A stretch of 64,000 nucleotides of DNA from Ancylobacter oerskovii. Lineage in GTDB: Bacteria > Pseudomonadota > Alphaproteobacteria > Rhizobiales > Xanthobacteraceae. Location: contig NZ_JAHBGB010000037.1 of the NCBI RefSeq assembly GCF_018390555.1, positions 62,001-126,000 on the forward strand, read 5' to 3'. Shown here piece by piece: positions 8,174 to 16,993 of the stretch; position 1 is the stretch's first letter; every line of letters begins with the position of its first letter. The notes under the pieces were generated by a model, which was not told where the DNA came from, did not search any database, and saw only the letters and a list, made by a program, of their open reading frames with translations. The position numbers and the translations under genes are program-made.

Positions 8174-9007
8174 TCAGCCCTTCACGGCGCCTTGGGTGAG
8201 GCCACCGATGAGGCGACGCTGGACGAACAGGAAGAGCAAGGTGGCGGGGAGGGCGCCGACCACCGCGCCGGCGGCGAGCAGGCCCCATTCGATCTGGTAT
8301 TCGCCGACCAGCGTCTGGATCGCGACCGTGACGGGGCGCACGTTCCGCCCACCCAGCGTCAGCGCGTAGAGATATTCGTTCCAGGCGGTGATGAAGATGT
8401 AGATGCCGGTGGAGATGATGCCCGGCACCATGAGCGGCAGCACGATCCGCCGCAGCGTGGTGAGCCGCGAGCAGCCATCGGTCATCGCCGCTTCGTCGAG
8501 GCTCTTGGGGATGGCCCCGACATAGCTGGTGAGCATCCACACCGCGAAGGGGATCGCCACGGTCGAATTGGCGAGGATCAGCGCGAAATGGGTGTCGAGC
8601 AGGCCGAAGCGGCGCATCAGCACGAAGAGCGGCAGGATGAGCAGCACCACCGGGAACATGTTGATGAGCAGGAACTGCAGCATCAGCAGCCGCCGGCCGG
8701 GGAAACGGAAGCGCGAGAAGGCATAGGCCGCCGTCACCGCCACCACGAGGCCGAGTATCATGGTGCCGGTGGCGATGATGAGGCTGTGGACCATGTTCAT
8801 CAGGAACGAGGTCTGCTGGATCAGCCGCCAGTAATTGTCGAGGCTCCAGCCGGCCGGCGACAGCGAGACGCCGCTGGAGGTGATCTGCGCCGAAGGGGTC
8901 AGCGAGGTCAGGATCATCCAGGCGAAGGGCGCCATGGTGAACAGCACGATCAGCGCTACCGGCAGGTCGGTGGTCAGGATGCGGCGCAGCGTCGAGGGCT
9001 TGTTCAT
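8174..9007 (-). CDS. Carbohydrate ABC transporter permease (MalG type)
   Basis: This 277-residue inner-membrane permease has about six helices, beginning ALIVLFTMAPFAWMILTSL. The EAA loop that contacts the ATPase is clear: IPKSLDEAAMTDGCSRLTTLRRIVLPLMVPGI. It pairs with the MalF-type permease just upstream (4-base overlap at 9004-9007) and with the solute-binding protein and divergent ATPase of the same module. It takes part in ATP-driven uptake of a sugar or sugar derivative. Confidence 0.92.
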   Translation of the reverse strand: MNKPSTLRRILTTDLPVALIVLFTMAPFAWMILTSLTPSAQITSSGVSLSPAGWSLDNYWRLIQQTSFLMNMVHSLIIATGTMILGLVVAVTAAYAFSRFRFPGRRLLMLQFLLINMFPVVLLILPLFVLMRRFGLLDTHFALILANSTVAIPFAVWMLTSYVGAIPKSLDEAAMTDGCSRLTTLRRIVLPLMVPGIISTGIYIFITAWNEYLYALTLGGRNVRPVTVAIQTLVGEYQIEWGLLAAGAVVGALPATLLFLFVQRRLIGGLTQGAVKG

Positions 9008-9927
9008 TTCTCCACCTCGCGCATGGTGCGGACGAGATACACGGCGACGAAGCTGCCGAGCAGGATGGTGAAGGTCACGGCGATGGCGGTGCCGTAGCCG
9101 AAGTCGAGGTTCTGCCGCGCCTTGATGAAGGCGTAGAGCGGCAGGGTATGGGTGGCGTAGCCGGGCCCGCCGCCGGTCATCACGAAGATGACGTCCATCG
9201 AGTTCGCCACCCAGATCACCCGGAGCAGGCCGGCGGTGGCGAGCACCGGCATGATGCCGGGCAGGGTGATGTGCCGGAACTGCCGCCAGGGCGAGGCGCC
9301 GTCGAGTGCTGCGGCTTCATACTGGCTTTTCGGAATGCCCTGCAGGCCGGCGAGGATCATCACCGCGAAGAAGGGAAAACCCTGCCAGGTGAGCGTGGCG
9401 ATCACCGCGTAGAGCGCGAGATGCGGATCGGCCAGCCACGGCACGGCGCCCTGCACCACCGAGAGATAGATCAGCAGGTCGTTGAGCACGCCGGTATTGG
9501 GATCGTAGATCCAGCGCCACATCAGCGCGATCACCACGCTGGGCAGCGCCCAGGGAATGATGATCAGCGCGCGGGCGAGGCCGCGCCAGGGGAATTCGCG
9601 GTTGAGCAGGATGGCGGTGACGAGGCCGAGCCCCATCTGCAGCGGGACGGTGAGGCCGATCCAGATGATGGTGTTCCACAGCGCGGTCCAGAACACCGGA
9701 TCGTTGAACAGCTTGATGTAGTTGCCGAAACCCACGAAACGGCTGGCGTTCGGCCGGAACAGGATCAGGTCGTAGAAGCTGGTGACGACGGCCTGTGCCA
9801 TCGGCAGGAAGACGATGACGGCAGTCACCACCACGGCCGGCGCCAGCAGCCAATAGGGGGTGAGATGCGCCCGGCGCCAGAAGGGGCCGGGGCTTTCGGC
9901 GGCGCGTGTGGGGGTGACGATCGACAT
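9004..9927 (-). CDS. Carbohydrate ABC transporter permease (MalF/UgpA type)
   Basis: This 307-residue permease has six or so helices: an early one around LLAPAVVVTAVIVFLPMAQAV, and an EAA loop IPKSQYEAAALDGASPWRQFRHITLPGI near residue 200. It forms the membrane channel with the MalG-type protein encoded directly downstream. The 4-base overlap with that gene indicates coupled translation. The gap to the upstream binding-protein gene is 96 bases and could hold an RNA hairpin that sets the usual excess of binding protein, but I did not find a clear one. Confidence 0.92.
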   Translation of the reverse strand: MSIVTPTRAAESPGPFWRRAHLTPYWLLAPAVVVTAVIVFLPMAQAVVTSFYDLILFRPNASRFVGFGNYIKLFNDPVFWTALWNTIIWIGLTVPLQMGLGLVTAILLNREFPWRGLARALIIIPWALPSVVIALMWRWIYDPNTGVLNDLLIYLSVVQGAVPWLADPHLALYAVIATLTWQGFPFFAVMILAGLQGIPKSQYEAAALDGASPWRQFRHITLPGIMPVLATAGLLRVIWVANSMDVIFVMTGGGPGYATHTLPLYAFIKARQNLDFGYGTAIAVTFTILLGSFVAVYLVRTMREVEK

Positions 9928-10023
9928 GCTGCATTCCGTGGCTGTCGCGCAGGGGGAGGGGTTCCGGCCGCGGCCGGAACCCGATGGCGTCGCGGGCGGC
10001 CGGCGCGAGGCCGGCCGAGGCGG

Positions 10024-11235
10024 TCACTGCGCGACGAGCGCGTTCAGTTCGTCCATCATCTGCTGAGAGGTGATCTGACCGGTCAGCGCCCGCTGCATCG
10101 CGGTCTGCCAGGCGGTGTTCACGAACTCCGAGGTGGCGGCGTTCTGCGGCAGCACATGGGCGAAGGGCAGGGATTCGACGGTGGCGTCGACGAAGCGGCG
10201 CTCGTGCAGTTTCCAGTCCTTGGCGCCGCTCTTGGTGACGGTCATCTGGCCGGTGGCGCTGTTGAAGGCGACGTTGTTCTGCCCTTCCGCGAGGAAGGAG
10301 ATCCACTTCCACGCCGCGTCCTTGTTCGGGGACGAGGAGAAAATCGCAAGGGATTCATCGCCATAGGAGGTCCAGCGACCATCGCCGCACTTCGGCACCG
10401 GCACTGCCGACACCTTGTCGCCGAGCGCCGCCACCAGGTCCTTGGACGAGCCGATGTGGTGTATGGTCATTGCAGTCTTGCCGGCCTTGAAGGCGCCGAT
10501 GATCTCCTGGAAGCCGTCATTGGGCGCCGAGGGCGGGATCACCTTGTCCTTGCGGAACAGGTCGATCACCCACTGGTTGGCGGCGACTGCCTGCGGGTTG
10601 GTGAGCCCGCCCGGCTTCAGCGCGCCGCCCTGGGAGAAGACGAAGGCGCCCCACTGGTCCCAGCCGCCCTTGCCGCCGCGCAGGCCGAAGCCATAGGTCT
10701 CCGGCGCCTTGGTCAGCTTGATCGCCGCGTCGCGGAACTCCTCGCAGGTCGTCGGCGGCTTGAGGCCGGCGGCGGCGAAGAGGTCGGGGCGGTAATAGAG
10801 ATAGAGCACGACGTACTGGATCGGCAGGTAATACTGCTTGCCGTCCGGCCCCTTGTTGAGCTCGAGCAGGTTGTCGAGCAGGTCCGCCTTGCCGGACCAG
10901 GCGTCGATGCGCTCGCCGAGCGGCTCCAGCGCGCCCATCTCCACGAGGCGCGGCTGCGCGAACAGCTTCACCATCGCCGCATCCGGCGCGTTGCCGCCGA
11001 TGAGCGAGGTGTAGAGATTGTCGTAATAGCTGTTCCAGGGGACGTTTTCGGCCTCGATCTTGATCCCGGGATTGGCCTTCTCGAACTTCGCCACCAGCTC
11101 CGACATCGGGTTGGCCGGATTGTCGAAGTGGTACCAGAAGCGGACCGTCTCAGCGTGTGCCGAGCCGGCCGCCATCGAGGCGGCGAAGGTGGCGGCGACG
11201 GCGAGGCCGGCCGCAAATTTCCTGAAAAGTCCCAT
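10024..11235 (-). CDS. Extracellular sugar-binding protein of the ABC importer
   Basis: This 403-residue family 1 solute-binding protein has a signal peptide (MGLFRKFAAGLAVAATFAA and on to GSAHA, with likely cleavage after Ala28). The mature part starts ETVRFWYHFDNP and contains FEKANPGIKIEAENVPW, YYLPIQYVVLYLYYRPDLFAAAGL and AWKWISFLAEG, as in UgpB/MalE-type proteins. It captures the substrate in the periplasm and delivers it to the two permeases. The gene is 20 bases downstream of the esterase gene, so the esterase and importer are co-transcribed. Confidence 0.92.
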   Translation of the reverse strand: MGLFRKFAAGLAVAATFAASMAAGSAHAETVRFWYHFDNPANPMSELVAKFEKANPGIKIEAENVPWNSYYDNLYTSLIGGNAPDAAMVKLFAQPRLVEMGALEPLGERIDAWSGKADLLDNLLELNKGPDGKQYYLPIQYVVLYLYYRPDLFAAAGLKPPTTCEEFRDAAIKLTKAPETYGFGLRGGKGGWDQWGAFVFSQGGALKPGGLTNPQAVAANQWVIDLFRKDKVIPPSAPNDGFQEIIGAFKAGKTAMTIHHIGSSKDLVAALGDKVSAVPVPKCGDGRWTSYGDESLAIFSSSPNKDAAWKWISFLAEGQNNVAFNSATGQMTVTKSGAKDWKLHERRFVDATVESLPFAHVLPQNAATSEFVNTAWQTAMQRALTGQITSQQMMDELNALVAQ

Positions 11236-11255
11236 GACGCGCTTCCTCCATTGGT

Positions 11256-12230
11256 TCAGGCTTTTGTTTGGCTCTTGATGGTTCTTGCGACCGCACCCGC
11301 CGTCTTCAGCGCGTCGCGCGCCGCGGCGAGTTCGTTCGTGTTCTGCAGAAATCCGTGGGTGACGCCCGGCACCACGTCGAAGCAGTCAGCACGGCCCAGC
11401 GCCTTCAGCCGGCCCGCCAGCGTCACCGTGTCGGAGAACAGCGGGTCGACGCCCGCCGCCATCAGATAGAGCGGCGGCAGCGCGGCCAGCGCGGCGTCGG
11501 AGGCGGCGAGCGGGCAGGCGAGGGGATCGCCCACGAGCTCGCGCCCCGCGACATACCAGGCCCAGTAGCGGCCCATGCGCGCGGTGGTGAGCCCCGGCCC
11601 GTTCTCGAAGCGCCGATAGGACGGGCCGGTGAGATCGGTGGTGTAATTGCCGTAGAACAGCAGGGCGCCATCCGGCAGCCACCGGCCGAGCGCCTGCTCG
11701 TGCAGCATGGCGGCAAGGGCGAGGTTCGCGCCGGCGGAATCGCCGGAGACCAGGACCGGGCCTTCCAGCCCCTCCACCATGCCGGCGAGCACCGCCCGCA
11801 GTGCCGCCACGGTGTCGAGGAGGCCAGCGGGATAAGGGTCTTCCGGCGCGAGGCGATAATCGGGCAGCGCGACGCGCATGCGGGCCTCGTTCGCCAGCAC
11901 CCGCGCGCAGCGCTCATGCGTCTCCGGCGAGCAGAAGGCGAAGCCGCCGCCATGCACGAACAGGATGGTGCCGCTCTCGGCCGCGTGGGGAGTGAGGATG
12001 CGCAGGCGGACATCGGCGGAGCCGAGCGCCGCGTCGGCCGGGATGGTCACTTGCCGATCATCCGCCATGTCCGGCAAATCGACGTTCCAGCGCCGGTTGT
12101 TCTGCGCGGCGAGGGCGCGGCCCTCGGCGGGCGGCAGCAGCGTCGCATCGGGCTGCGGCCCGGTCTCGGCGGCGACCTTTTCGAGCAGCGCCCGCATATC
12201 GGCGGAGAGGATGCCGGGATCGACGGTCAT
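11256..12230 (-). CDS. Alpha/beta hydrolase of the hormone-sensitive lipase family
   Basis: This 324-residue esterase has the oxyanion-hole motif LFVHGGGFAFCS, the nucleophile elbow VSGDSAGANLAL (catalytic serine), an acid in AGVDPLFSDT and the histidine in GVTHGFLQ. No signal peptide is seen, so it should act in the cytoplasm. It overlaps the GntR gene by 4 bases and precedes the sugar-binding protein gene. Its place in a sugar uptake operon suggests it removes an acyl group from an imported sugar ester or opens a related compound. This is an inference; HSL-type esterases have broad substrate ranges. Confidence 0.87.
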   Translation of the reverse strand: MTVDPGILSADMRALLEKVAAETGPQPDATLLPPAEGRALAAQNNRRWNVDLPDMADDRQVTIPADAALGSADVRLRILTPHAAESGTILFVHGGGFAFCSPETHERCARVLANEARMRVALPDYRLAPEDPYPAGLLDTVAALRAVLAGMVEGLEGPVLVSGDSAGANLALAAMLHEQALGRWLPDGALLFYGNYTTDLTGPSYRRFENGPGLTTARMGRYWAWYVAGRELVGDPLACPLAASDAALAALPPLYLMAAGVDPLFSDTVTLAGRLKALGRADCFDVVPGVTHGFLQNTNELAAARDALKTAGAVARTIKSQTKA

Positions 12231-12940
12231 TGCGGCGTCTCCGGGAAGACGTCGGGCCCGAAATCCACGATGGTCGCGATGTGGCGGCGCATGGCGGCGG
12301 AGGCGCGGGCGATGTCGCCGCTGGCAATGGCGTCGATCAGGCTGCGATGGCGCTGGGCCGTCGCCTGCAGGTCGCGCACGCCGCGGCTGCGGGAAATCTT
12401 GAAGCGATGATTGTGCACGAGGCAGCGGTGCAGGATCGGATCGAGCGCCGGCAGCCGGGCGTCCTGAAGGATGCGGCGGTGGAAGTCGCGGTCGATGGAG
12501 GCCAGCAGCAGCTCGTCATCGGCATCGGCCGCCTGCTGCATCTGCGCCATCATGGCGTTGAGATCGTCGATCAGCGACGCGCTCGGCGCGCGCATGACGC
12601 GCGGCAGGCCGGCGCATTCGATGTGGTCGCGCAGCCGGAACATCTCGACCGCCTCGTCCTCGGTGCAATCCGAGACCTGGGTGCCGCGATGCCCCTGGCG
12701 ACGCACCAACCCCTCCTCCTGCAATTGCAGGAGAGCCTCGCGCACCGTTCCCTGGCTGCACTGGAAGTGCGCGGCGAGTTCCAGCTCGGTCAGGCCGGTG
12801 CCGGCCGGCAGCGTGCCGAGCATGATGTCGCGCTTCAGCGCGTTGAAGGCGGTGCTCGCCTTGGGCGGCTTGCCGGTGGTTCGGCTCGGGGTCTTGGCGG
12901 AAAAATACACCATCGGCGTGCCGGTTCCGTGTTGCCTCAT
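12227..12940 (-). CDS. GntR-family transcriptional regulator (FadR/FCD subfamily)
   Basis: This 237-residue regulator has an N-terminal winged helix (about 28-95) with LELAAHFQCSQGTVREALLQLQEEGLV as the recognition part. An all-helical FCD ligand domain follows (about 100-225) with FRLRDHIECAG and metal-binding-type histidines (DRDFHRRIL, LVHNHRF). It is the first gene of the leftward sugar operon. A perfect palindrome lies 8 bases upstream of its ATG, so autoregulation and control of the divergent ATPase gene are likely. The start is uncertain: ATG 12913 (MVYFSAKTPS) is an alternative. It would leave the palindrome 34 bases upstream instead of over the ribosome-binding region. Confidence 0.88.
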   Translation of the reverse strand: MRQHGTGTPMVYFSAKTPSRTTGKPPKASTAFNALKRDIMLGTLPAGTGLTELELAAHFQCSQGTVREALLQLQEEGLVRRQGHRGTQVSDCTEDEAVEMFRLRDHIECAGLPRVMRAPSASLIDDLNAMMAQMQQAADADDELLLASIDRDFHRRILQDARLPALDPILHRCLVHNHRFKISRSRGVRDLQATAQRHRSLIDAIASGDIARASAAMRRHIATIVDFGPDVFPETPQ

Positions 12941-12947
12941 TGGCAGA

Positions 12948-12969
12948 TTATCATTATCGATAATGATAA
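12948..12969. promoter_or_regulatory. Perfect 22-bp palindrome, likely GntR operator
   Basis: The half-site TTATCATTATC is followed directly by its exact reverse complement GATAATGATAA. A partial third copy (CGATAAT) follows at 12970-12976. It is AT-rich in a very GC-rich window and lies in the 74-base gap between the divergent GntR gene and the ABC ATPase gene. This is what is expected of an operator that controls both directions. Confidence 0.75.
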
Positions 12970-13014
12970 CGATAATTCAGTCAAGCCCGAAACGGCAAGT
13001 CGAGGAGGAAAACG

Positions 13015-14091
13015 ATGTCGGCGATAGCCCTGAAGGGTGTGCGCAAGTCCTATGGCGACGTGCAGGTGATCCGCAGCATCGACATCGAGATCGAGAGCGG
13101 CGAGTTCCTGGTGCTGGTGGGGCCGTCCGGCTGCGGCAAGTCCACCCTGCTGCGCATGATCGCCGGGCTGGAAGAGATCACCGGCGGCGATCTCGTGATC
13201 GCCGGCACGCGGGTGAACGCGCTGCCGCCGGCCCAGCGGGACATCGCCATGGTGTTTCAGGACTATGCGCTCTATCCGCACATGAGCGTGGAGGACAACA
13301 TGTCCTTCGGCCTCAAGATGCGCGGCGCCAACGCGAACGAGGTCGGACGTCGCGTCGAGCAGGCGGCCGACATACTGAAGCTGAAGGACTATCTCACGCG
13401 GCGTCCGTCACAGCTTTCCGGCGGCCAGCGCCAGCGCGTCGCCATGGGCCGCGCCATCGTGCGCGAGCCGGCCGCCTTCCTGTTCGACGAGCCGCTCTCC
13501 AATCTAGATGCCGCCCTGCGCGTGGAGATGCGGCTGGAGATCGCCAAGCTGCACAGCCGCATGAAGGCGACCACCGTCTATGTCACCCACGACCAGGTGG
13601 AGGCGATGACGCTCGCCGACCGCATCGTGGTGATGAATGCCGGCCATGTGGAGCAGATCGGCGCGCCGCTCGAACTCTATCACCGGCCGGCGACGCTGTT
13701 CGTCGCCCGCTTCATCGGCAGCCCGACGATGAACACGCTGCCGGGCGCGGCGGCGGTCTCGGCGGGCGGCACGGCGCTGAAGGTGCTGCAGGGCACGATC
13801 CCGCTGCAGCAGGAGGCATCGATTCGCGACGGGCAGGCGATCGTGCTCGGCGTGCGGCCGGAAGACCTTTCCCTGTGCGGGGAGGGCGAGGCCTGGTTCG
13901 CCGGCGAGATCGCCGTCGCCGAGCGGCTGGGCAGCCAGACCTATGCCTATGTCGATATCGGCCACACCCGCATGCTGACCATCGAATGCCCGCGCGACGC
14001 CGAGATCCATGTCGGCGACAAGGTACATGTGCGCGGCAATCCCGCCAAGCTGCACATCTTCGACGAGGCGAGCGGCCAGCGACTCAACTGA
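13015..14091 (+). CDS. ATP-binding subunit of the sugar ABC importer (UgpC/MalK type)
   Basis: This 358-residue ATPase has Walker A GPSGCGKST (36-44), Q-loop VFQDYALYPHMSVEDN, signature LSGGQRQRVAMGRAI and Walker B FLFDEPLSNLDAALR. The D-loop, the H-loop (VTHDQVEAMTLADRI) and a C-terminal TOBE regulatory domain (about 240-355) follow. It energises the MalF/MalG-type permeases encoded on the opposite strand. A strong GAGGAGG-like ribosome-binding site lies a few bases before the ATG. It is transcribed divergently from the rest of its transporter, sharing the palindromic operator. Confidence 0.93.
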   Translation: MSAIALKGVRKSYGDVQVIRSIDIEIESGEFLVLVGPSGCGKSTLLRMIAGLEEITGGDLVIAGTRVNALPPAQRDIAMVFQDYALYPHMSVEDNMSFGLKMRGANANEVGRRVEQAADILKLKDYLTRRPSQLSGGQRQRVAMGRAIVREPAAFLFDEPLSNLDAALRVEMRLEIAKLHSRMKATTVYVTHDQVEAMTLADRIVVMNAGHVEQIGAPLELYHRPATLFVARFIGSPTMNTLPGAAAVSAGGTALKVLQGTIPLQQEASIRDGQAIVLGVRPEDLSLCGEGEAWFAGEIAVAERLGSQTYAYVDIGHTRMLTIECPRDAEIHVGDKVHVRGNPAKLHIFDEASGQRLN

Positions 14092-14177
14092 ACCGCGGAT
14101 CCGGCTCGCCACACAGGCGGGTCGGGTCTTCGTTCCCCATGCGAGGAAATGGGGGCAACATTCTGGACTGAAAAAGA

Positions 14178-14201
14178 AAAGGGCGCCTCGCGGCGCCCTT
14201 T
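14178..14201. terminator. Bidirectional intrinsic terminator
   Basis: AAAGGGCGCC and GGCGCCCTTT form a 10-bp perfect stem around TCGC. An A-rich run on the left side and T residues on the right allow termination in both directions. It separates the convergent ABC ATPase gene and rpmG. Confidence 0.85.
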
Positions 14202-14225
14202 GTCATTTCCGCCGAAGCGGCAGGA

Positions 14226-14393
14226 TCACTTGATCTTGCCTTCGCGGAACTCGACATGCTTCTTCGCGACCGGATCGTACTTCTTCACGACCAGCTTGTC
14301 GGTCATCGTGCGGGAATTCTTCTTCGTCACATAGAAGAAGCCGGTGTCGGCGCTCGACACGAGCTTGATCTTGATGGTCGTCGCCTTGGCCAT
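14226..14393 (-). CDS. rpmG: 50S ribosomal protein L33
   Basis: This 55-residue protein reads [20 protein letters not shown], then [10 protein letters not shown], then [20 protein letters not shown], which matches bacterial L33 along its whole length. It binds 23S rRNA near the E site of the large subunit. No cysteine pairs are present, so it is the zinc-independent form. The gene stands alone, ending just before the bidirectional terminator; the upstream gene on this strand is an MFS transporter 123 bases away. Confidence 0.96.
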   Translation of the reverse strand: MAKATTIKIKLVSSADTGFFYVTKKNSRTMTDKLVVKKYDPVAKKHVEFREGKIK

Positions 14394-14516
14394 GACCGGT
14401 CTCCTGGAAAGTGGCTCGCGACCCTTTTCTGCAGGATCGCGTCGAAATCATCGGGTTCGCGCGGCAGCGATGCCGCCGCTCGTTGGGCGTCCGTATCCTT
14501 GATCGGCGCCCGATTG

Positions 14517-15704
14517 TCAAGGAATGCTTGCGGCGGAGCGGTCGCGGACGAGCTGGATGGCGACCACCAGCACGTAGAAGGCCAGCATCGCCGCGAGGGT
14601 GAAGGCGAAGCCGTCCGGCCCCATGACCCCCATGCCGGCACCGACGGTAACGGGGCCGGCGATGAGGCCTATGGAATAGAGCATGACGAAGGCCGCATTG
14701 GCGGTGGCCAGGGCGGCGCCGTGGAAACGGGCGCCCAGCAGAGCGAGGCCGACCGTGTACATGCCGCAGACGATGCCGGTCATGGTGAACATCGTCGCCG
14801 CCATGGCGAAGCTGTCGATGGCGAGGAAGGGAATCAGCGCGGCACCGCCGAATCCCACCAGTGCGCAGACGAGCAGCAGCTTGCGCCGGTCCACACGGTC
14901 GCTGACGAGGCCGAGCGGGATCTGGAAGGCGACATTGCCGAGCTCGGCGATGGTGAGCAGCAACGCCGCCTCGCCGTCGCCAAGGCCGCGCCGCAGCCCG
15001 TAGAGGGGGAGGAAGTTGACGAGGCCGGTCTCCACCGCGCCGAACACGAAGGCCGCCAGCGTGGCGGCGGGGGCGAGGCGCATCAGGCTCACTATGCCGC
15101 GCGAGCCTTCCTTCTCGATCACCGGCGCCTGCGAGGCGCCGATCATCACCGGGATCGAGGCGAGGCCGAAAAAGGCGGCGCCGATGAGGTAGGGCGCCCA
15201 GCCGCTGGTGCCGACCAGCGAGAGCACCGCCGGGCCGCCGGCGAAGCCGAGCGACAGGGTGGTCGCGTAGACGCCGATGACGAGGCCGCGCCGGCCGGCC
15301 GGCGCCGCGGCGTTGATCCAGAACTCGCTGACCACGAACAGCACGCAGAGCGCGGCGCCGAACAGGAAGCGCAGCGGGAACCACAGGATGAAGGCGTCGG
15401 TCACCTTGAAGGCGAGCAGGCTGGCGGCGCCGAGCACCACCGCGCCCATCATCATCGGCCCGGCGCCGAAGCGGCGGACCAGATCCGGCAGGAACGGCGC
15501 GCACAGGATGGTGGCGATGCCGCCGACGGCGGTGTTCAGGCCGATCCAACTGCTGGAGATGCCGCGCGTATCCAGCTCGAAGGCGAGCAGCGGGATCGAC
15601 AGGGCAAGGCCGAGGCCCACCACCGAGATGGCGGCGATCGCCGCCGCCAGCGAGGCGACGTTGAGGCGCGGGGCAGGCAGGGCGGCGGACGGATCGGCGG
15701 TCAT
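14517..15704 (-). CDS. MFS transporter
   Basis: This 395-residue protein has about 12 hydrophobic helices, the normal MFS size. The first begins AAIAAISVVGLGLALSIPLLAFEL. A loop 2-3 motif resembling the MFS signature (FLPDLVRRFGAGPMMMGAV) and the equivalent in the second half (LGLVSDRVDRRKLLLVCAL) are visible. It resembles YcaD/UMF-type exporters of unknown substrate. The frame extends upstream in the raw sequence, but MTADPSAALPAPRLNVASL is a sound start. It lies between rpmG and the NUDIX gene on the same strand, which interrupts an otherwise usual housekeeping order. Confidence 0.87.
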   Translation of the reverse strand: MTADPSAALPAPRLNVASLAAAIAAISVVGLGLALSIPLLAFELDTRGISSSWIGLNTAVGGIATILCAPFLPDLVRRFGAGPMMMGAVVLGAASLLAFKVTDAFILWFPLRFLFGAALCVLFVVSEFWINAAAPAGRRGLVIGVYATTLSLGFAGGPAVLSLVGTSGWAPYLIGAAFFGLASIPVMIGASQAPVIEKEGSRGIVSLMRLAPAATLAAFVFGAVETGLVNFLPLYGLRRGLGDGEAALLLTIAELGNVAFQIPLGLVSDRVDRRKLLLVCALVGFGGAALIPFLAIDSFAMAATMFTMTGIVCGMYTVGLALLGARFHGAALATANAAFVMLYSIGLIAGPVTVGAGMGVMGPDGFAFTLAAMLAFYVLVVAIQLVRDRSAASIP

Positions 15705-15803
15705 GGACGCGACGGCTCACGGAAGGGACGGGCCGTCGGCTTTAGAACATGTCCGGCGAAAACTGAATGACCATGTGATCACATTTGCGGCCGGGGCGGG
15801 GGA

Positions 15804-16544
15804 TCACTCCAGTGTCTCGCGCATCATGCGACCGTGGCGGGAGGCGTAGAGCGGCACCGGCAGCCAGGGTTTGTTGCCGGCGGCGAGGCGCGCCTCCACC
15901 TCCTCGAGGATAGCGAGGGTGATGGCCGGCACCTCCGCCTTCTTCGCCTCGGCGAAGCTCAGCCAGGCGAGCTCGACGAACTCCGAATCCGGTCCCACCA
16001 CCTCGGCCGCGCGATGGGCGACGCGCGAGGTGTCGGCCATGAAAAAGCGGGTGTCGAAGCGGCGCGACAGCCGCGGCGGCGTGATGGCGCGGGCGACGAA
16101 GGAGAGCGCTTCCAGATCGGGAAACACGCCGGCCTGCGCGAAGGCCTCCCAGCCGGTGGGCATCGCCTCGGGCGGGCCCGCCTCGCGGGTGCCGATGACG
16201 AGGCCGGTTTCCTCGCAGGTCTCGCGGATGGCCGCCAGCGCCAGTGCCCGGGCGCGGGCGAGGCTCGGGCGTACCATGCGCGCCTGCAGCCGGCGTTCGG
16301 ACAGCGCGTCGAGCGTGCCGTAGACCGGCACGCCGCGGTCCTGCGGATCGACGCGCCCGCCGGGGAACACCAGCCGGCCCGGCATGAACTTCAGCGCCGG
16401 GTTGCGCCGGCCCAGCAGCACGCGCGGGGTGCGGCCCGCGCGATCGACGAGGATCAGCGTGGCGGCATCGACGGGGCGGCGGTTGGGATGGAGGATGTCG
16501 GGGCGGGCGGCGGCGAAGCGGGCGGAAACGTCGGTGGCGGTCAT
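15804..16544 (-). CDS. NUDIX hydrolase
   Basis: This 246-residue protein has a NUDIX domain starting DAATLILVDRAGRTPRVLLGRR, with KFMPGRLVFPGGRVD and the box residues RETCEETGLV. About 40 residues are inserted between the first glycines and the REx2EE part, which occurs in the larger NUDIX proteins of the CoA-pyrophosphatase/RNA-cap type. It would hydrolyse a nucleoside diphosphate linked to another moiety; the substrate is unknown. The ATG at 16544 overlaps the DUF983 stop (ATGA), so the two are co-translated. The position after DUF983 and rnr is common in alphaproteobacteria. Confidence 0.88.
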   Translation of the reverse strand: MTATDVSARFAAARPDILHPNRRPVDAATLILVDRAGRTPRVLLGRRNPALKFMPGRLVFPGGRVDPQDRGVPVYGTLDALSERRLQARMVRPSLARARALALAAIRETCEETGLVIGTREAGPPEAMPTGWEAFAQAGVFPDLEALSFVARAITPPRLSRRFDTRFFMADTSRVAHRAAEVVGPDSEFVELAWLSFAEAKKAEVPAITLAILEEVEARLAAGNKPWLPVPLYASRHGRMMRETLE

Positions 16545-16975
16545 GTCGGGCGCGCAAGTCCTGGGGGGCGGCGGCTGGGGGGCACGGGGTCGTGCTCTTC
16601 GCTGGTGGGATCGAAACCGTGCATGCGCAACGCCCACTGGTAGCCGACCAGCGCTCCCTTCACCGGCGGCAGCAGGACAAGGCTGAGAATGAGCGTGAGC
16701 GGCAGCCATACCGCCATGTGTACCCATTGCGAGGGGTGCCAGGCGATCTCGACCGCCAGCACCGCCGGCACGATGATATGGCCGACGATGGTGATGACCA
16801 TGTAGGGTGGGGCGTCGTCGGCACGGTGGTGCCAAAGCTCCTCGCCGCAGGCGGCGCAGTGCTCGTTGACCTTCAGATAGCCGCTGAACAGCGGGCCTTC
16901 CCCGCATTTCGGGCAGCGCAGGCGGAAGCCGTTCTTCATCGCCGGGCCGACCGGCCGGTGAGGCTGAAGGTTCAT
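16541..16975 (-). CDS. DUF983-family membrane protein
   Basis: This 144-residue protein has an N-terminal zinc ribbon: CPKCGEGPLFSGYL and CAACGEELWHHRADDAPPY give two CxxC pairs. Two hydrophobic helices follow (ITIVGHIIVPAVLAVEIAW, VWLPLTLILSLVLLPPVKG). This is the exact layout of DUF983, whose function is unknown. It is encoded between rnr (19 bases upstream) and the NUDIX gene (4-base overlap). A tie to RNA metabolism is suggested only by context. Confidence 0.9.
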   Translation of the reverse strand: MNLQPHRPVGPAMKNGFRLRCPKCGEGPLFSGYLKVNEHCAACGEELWHHRADDAPPYMVITIVGHIIVPAVLAVEIAWHPSQWVHMAVWLPLTLILSLVLLPPVKGALVGYQWALRMHGFDPTSEEHDPVPPSRRPPGLARPT

Positions 16976-16993
16976 GCGATCGACGCTCCTCGA

